Source of the DNA: Tissierellia bacterium | Lineage (GTDB): Bacteria > Bacillota > Clostridia > Tissierellales > Tissierellaceae | DNA: 16,699 nucleotides | Direction: 5' to 3' | Assembly: GCA_012521625.1 (NCBI GenBank) | Contig: JAAYLY010000133.1 | Location: 1-16,699, forward strand | Shown: one piece after another, positions 14,140-16,699 of the stretch | How the letters are laid out: each line of letters opens with the position of its first letter | How positions within the stretch are numbered: the first letter of the stretch is position 1 | Notes under the pieces: generated by a model | The model's database searches: none | The model's input: only the letters and a program-made list of their open reading frames with translations | Told to the model about the DNA's origin: nothing | Position numbers and translations under genes: made by a program

Positions 14140-14958
14140 CTATCTAGGTGTAAAGTTCTCGAATATAAAGAGCTGGAATCTCTTCCTATACCTATCTAAC
14201 TGTTTTTGTGATGTAATGGTATAGGCTATGGTCAGTGGCCTATAGACTAGCCTACAAAGGGTAAAACTAAAGAAGTGGCTGTATTTATAGTTGTAGGCTA
14301 TAAAATCTGGTTCCGTCAGGAAGTTTAACATTAGGTTCCTAAGTAGTAAGTTAATAAGCCTCTCCTTTAAATTAGGATTATCATATACATTTTTAGTAGC
14401 CAGCTGGCCCCTTATTACATGGGGCCTGTGTTTTTTATACCATATGAGGACCCGGGGATTGAAGGACTCTATACAGTAGACTCCCTTATACCTATCCAAG
14501 CAGGGGGCGATTATCTTGCATTGATTCTTCTCATCATCAAAGATCTTTAACTCAACTATTAGGGGAACTTTACCGTCAACCAGGTCCAAGACCTCCTGTA
14601 GATGGGGAATCCTCTCATCTGTATCATAAAGCCTTAAGGCTTTAATCTCCTCATAGCTAAGCTCTATTACATCCTTATCTATGCCGCACATCCTCTTTAG
14701 ATCATCGTCGTGGAAAACTACCGGCACCCCATCCTTAGTAAGCCTTACATCCAACTCAATCCCATAGCCCTTTTCAAGGGCCAGATGAAAGGCTTTAAGG
14801 GAGTTTTCTGGTATCCTCCTGCCTTGGTGGAGGCCCCTGTGGGCATAAAAGCTATCTAAAAAATCCTTATAATGTTCCCTATTAAAGCTCTTTGCCTTAA
14901 TTAGATATAGGTAGATTATAACTACTAATACTAAAATGATAATTATTATAATTAACAT
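14140..14958 (-). CDS. Membrane-anchored glycerophosphodiester phosphodiesterase
   Basis: It hydrolyses glycerophosphodiesters to glycerol 3-phosphate and an alcohol, or a related phosphodiester. The 272-residue protein begins with a very hydrophobic segment (residues 2-20) that should anchor it in the membrane, followed by a TIM-barrel GDPD domain. Active-site residues are visible: His40-Arg41 in AHRG, ENSLKAF at 51-57, Glu68 and Asp70 in GIELDVRLTKDG, His83 in VFHDD, and Glu136 and Lys138 in VELK. The C-terminal quarter is not recognisable. It starts 9 bases after the stop of the transporter gene, so the two form one operon. Confidence 0.92.
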   Translation of the reverse strand: MLIIIIIILVLVVIIYLYLIKAKSFNREHYKDFLDSFYAHRGLHQGRRIPENSLKAFHLALEKGYGIELDVRLTKDGVPVVFHDDDLKRMCGIDKDVIELSYEEIKALRLYDTDERIPHLQEVLDLVDGKVPLIVELKIFDDEKNQCKIIAPCLDRYKGVYCIESFNPRVLIWYKKHRPHVIRGQLATKNVYDNPNLKERLINLLLRNLMLNFLTEPDFIAYNYKYSHFFSFTLCRLVYRPLTIAYTITSQKQLDRYRKRFQLFIFENFTPR

Positions 14959-14967
14959 ATACTCACC

Positions 14968-16242
14968 CTAGTCTTCATAATCAAAGCTTTCTAGTTTACT
15001 GGCCTTCTTTGGAGGTTTAAAATCCCCATGTTTAACCATTAACATGGTACAAAGGGATAGGAGGGAAAAGGTCAAGGCATAGGGAAAGAGGGTCCTATAG
15101 GATATCTTTTCCAATAGAAAGCCAGAGAAAACCGGTGTAAAGATCTGGGCTGACATGGAGAAGGTGTAATAAAGGCCCGTATACTTACCTATGTCGCCGC
15201 TTTTACTCATCTCCACCACCATGGGGTAGGAGTTGACGTTGATAGCTGCCCAGCCAAGGCCTGTAAAGGCAAAGATTAAGTTGATAACTGGATGGTACTC
15301 CAGGAAGAAAAAGCCGCATAGGTAGGATATACTCATGGTGATTATGCCTATGATGATAGTCTTCTTCCTGCCGATGTGGCTTGCTATGAAGCCGATGGGT
15401 ATATAGCTGACTATAGCAGCTGCAGTAGCTACCATTAGGGCACTGGCAAATCCTCCACCCACCATGCCCCAGACCCGGGTCGCATACCTGGAGAAGGCTG
15501 TAGTGACAGCATTATAGGCCGTAAACCAGAGAAAGATAGAGGCCAGGATAAAGTATAGACTCCTCTTTACCTCCCTAGGCATCTCCTTAGCTTCTCCTAC
15601 TTCCTCCTCCTCAGCCTGATACTCTGGCAGTTTAGATAGTTGATCTTTTAACTTCTTCTCCCTTACGGTGAGTACAAGGATGGTAACTGCTGTAACCATC
15701 AAGAGGGCTACAGCTATAAATAGATTTTGGTAATCAGGTAGGTCCACCTTAGGAACCAGCAGCCTTATTAAGAGCAGGGTGATGATGGCGCCTACTGCCC
15801 CCATAAGGTTGATGACCGCATTGGCCTTACTCCTCAGTGGCTTGGGTGTTAGATCCGGCATCAAGGCCACTGCAGGAGATCGATATGTACCCATGGATAA
15901 TAATACAAGGCCTAAGGAGATGAAGAATAGGGGGAAGTTTCTCAACTTAGCTGCATAGGGAATCAGCAGCATAAAGATTACTGCCCCTAGGGTCCCGCCG
16001 ACGATGAAGGGGGTCCGCTGGCCAAAGCTAGTATCCACCCTGTCGGATAGGGAGCCGAACAAGGGAAGCAAGAATAAGGCCAGGATATTATCTAAGGCCA
16101 TGATACCCCCTGTTAAGGTTTCCCCTAAACCAAAGTAATTCTGCAGTATTAGGGGAATGATATTATCGTACAACTGCCAGAAGGCACTGATGGATAGAAA
16201 GGCTAGGCCTATGAAAAAGGTCCTCTTATAATTTAGTTTCAT
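14968..16242 (-). CDS. MFS transporter related to the sugar symporter (SLC45/GPH-like) group
   Basis: This membrane protein of 424 residues has about 12 hydrophobic segments and a central charged cytoplasmic loop (about 190-225). The N-terminal half carries the MFS loop 2-3 signature in the form GSLSDRVDTSFGQRTPFIVGG, typical of sucrose/glycoside symporter relatives. The second half has the matching GFIASHIGRKKTIIIG. The substrate cannot be told from the sequence. Co-transcription with a glycerophosphodiesterase allows, but does not prove, a role with a glycerol- or sugar-linked phosphodiester product. ATG at 16242 follows AAAGGAG. A TATAAT on the minus strand (16266-16261) is a possible -10, without a convincing -35. 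Confidence 0.88.
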   Translation of the reverse strand: MKLNYKRTFFIGLAFLSISAFWQLYDNIIPLILQNYFGLGETLTGGIMALDNILALFLLPLFGSLSDRVDTSFGQRTPFIVGGTLGAVIFMLLIPYAAKLRNFPLFFISLGLVLLSMGTYRSPAVALMPDLTPKPLRSKANAVINLMGAVGAIITLLLIRLLVPKVDLPDYQNLFIAVALLMVTAVTILVLTVREKKLKDQLSKLPEYQAEEEEVGEAKEMPREVKRSLYFILASIFLWFTAYNAVTTAFSRYATRVWGMVGGGFASALMVATAAAIVSYIPIGFIASHIGRKKTIIIGIITMSISYLCGFFFLEYHPVINLIFAFTGLGWAAINVNSYPMVVEMSKSGDIGKYTGLYYTFSMSAQIFTPVFSGFLLEKISYRTLFPYALTFSLLSLCTMLMVKHGDFKPPKKASKLESFDYED

Positions 16243-16406
16243 TTACCCAACTCCTTTATTATTATAATTTCAACATACATAAACCCTGGATGGCGAGGAT
16301 AAATCAAAGGATGTCTAAATAATTGAAGCTAGTCTTTAGCTATATATTATCTAATAATTCTATAAATAGAAAGAATATCCTCCTATTTAATAAAATAAAT
16401 TATAAT

Positions 16407-16699
16407 AGGATCTGGGCTGAGCAGATGGATAGGTTCCAGGAAGAATTCATCGGTATGACTGTAGATGAAGTAGAAGACTGGTCCTATAAGTATACATCTG
16501 ATGTAAACGGTAGACCACTAAAGGCAGAATCAAATAATGAAGAAGATCAAACAAATACGAGGCTTTAACTGATGAGGAGAAGGAGATGTTGGCTGACTTA
16601 ACATCCAGGGCTACTATGAGCTTAAGGGACAGCCATGGTGACATAAAAGAAGCTATTAAGCAATCCTTCCTAAATGCCAGGGACTTAAGTTTTAGATTA
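16407..16699 (+). pseudogene. Frameshifted, 5'-truncated remnant of a possibly secreted (FMN-binding-like) protein
   Basis: From 16407 one frame reads RIWAEQMDRFQEEFIGMTVDEV and goes on through KYTSDVNGRPLKA, a protein-like sequence with no start codon or ribosome binding site. The AT-rich frame before it does not look coding. Near 16551-16553 the sense continues one frame over (KYEALTDEEKEML, then SRATMSLRDSHGDI), as if one base had been lost, while the first frame stops at 16568. The second frame is open to the window edge. The SRATMSL stretch recalls the SGAT motif of FMN-binding domains with Gly changed to Arg. The family call is tentative; the frameshift is clearer. Confidence 0.55.

Noticed and set aside
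16323..16568. An 81-codon plus-strand gene beginning at TTG 16323
   Set aside because: The first third is AT-rich and not protein-like, no ribosome binding site is present, and the later part continues in another frame. It is treated as a frameshifted remnant.
16447..16644. A 65-codon minus-strand frame near the right edge
   Set aside because: It is antisense to the protein-like remnant and has no start signals.

Overview
The window looks like chromosome of a low-GC Firmicute of the Clostridia/Tissierellia type. The signs are strong AGGAGG ribosome binding sites, frequent TTG and GTG starts, heavy AGG arginine use, the long fused form of PurL, a purine aptamer and a ykkC-type aptamer in tandem, and a YerC-like regulator. 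The lineage is inferred from these traits; there is no rRNA to confirm it.

Layout. (1) Positions 1-120 are probably the end of an insertion sequence: the first 16 codons of a transposase-like protein on the minus strand and two related repeats. (2) Positions 142-420 are the control region of the purine operon: a promoter, a guanine-family aptamer, a ykkC-family aptamer (PRPP type by context) and a 16-bp intrinsic terminator. (3) Positions 435-11747 are one tightly packed operon, purL-purE-purF-purM-purN-purH-purD followed by a purine permease of the NCS2/AzgA type, closed by a terminator. purC, purB and purK are absent here. (4) fhs (formate-tetrahydrofolate ligase) and yerC follow, each with a candidate promoter of its own; yerC is closed by a terminator. 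(5) A convergent minus-strand pair encodes an MFS transporter and a membrane-anchored glycerophosphodiester phosphodiesterase, ending at a shared palindromic terminator. (6) The right end holds a frameshifted, 5'-truncated coding remnant.

How the genes work together. The operon carries PRPP towards IMP by de novo synthesis: PurF, PurD, PurN, PurL, PurM, PurE and PurH. The permease adds salvage uptake, and Fhs makes the 10-formyl-THF used by PurN and PurH. The tandem aptamers would let transcription respond both to a purine end product and to PRPP.

Most striking observation. Both glutamine amidotransferases in the operon appear to have lost their glutaminase chemistry while keeping their synthase halves. 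PurL has Gly, Ala and Asp at the positions of the Cys-His-Glu triad. PurF has Ser at the N-terminal nucleophile Cys and Asp at the oxyanion-hole Asn. This suggests de novo purine synthesis fed by free ammonia, plausible in an amino-acid-fermenting anaerobe. A second unusual point is an extra nucleotide in junction J3/1 of the guanine-type aptamer, inside the ligand-binding core, which leaves its ligand uncertain.
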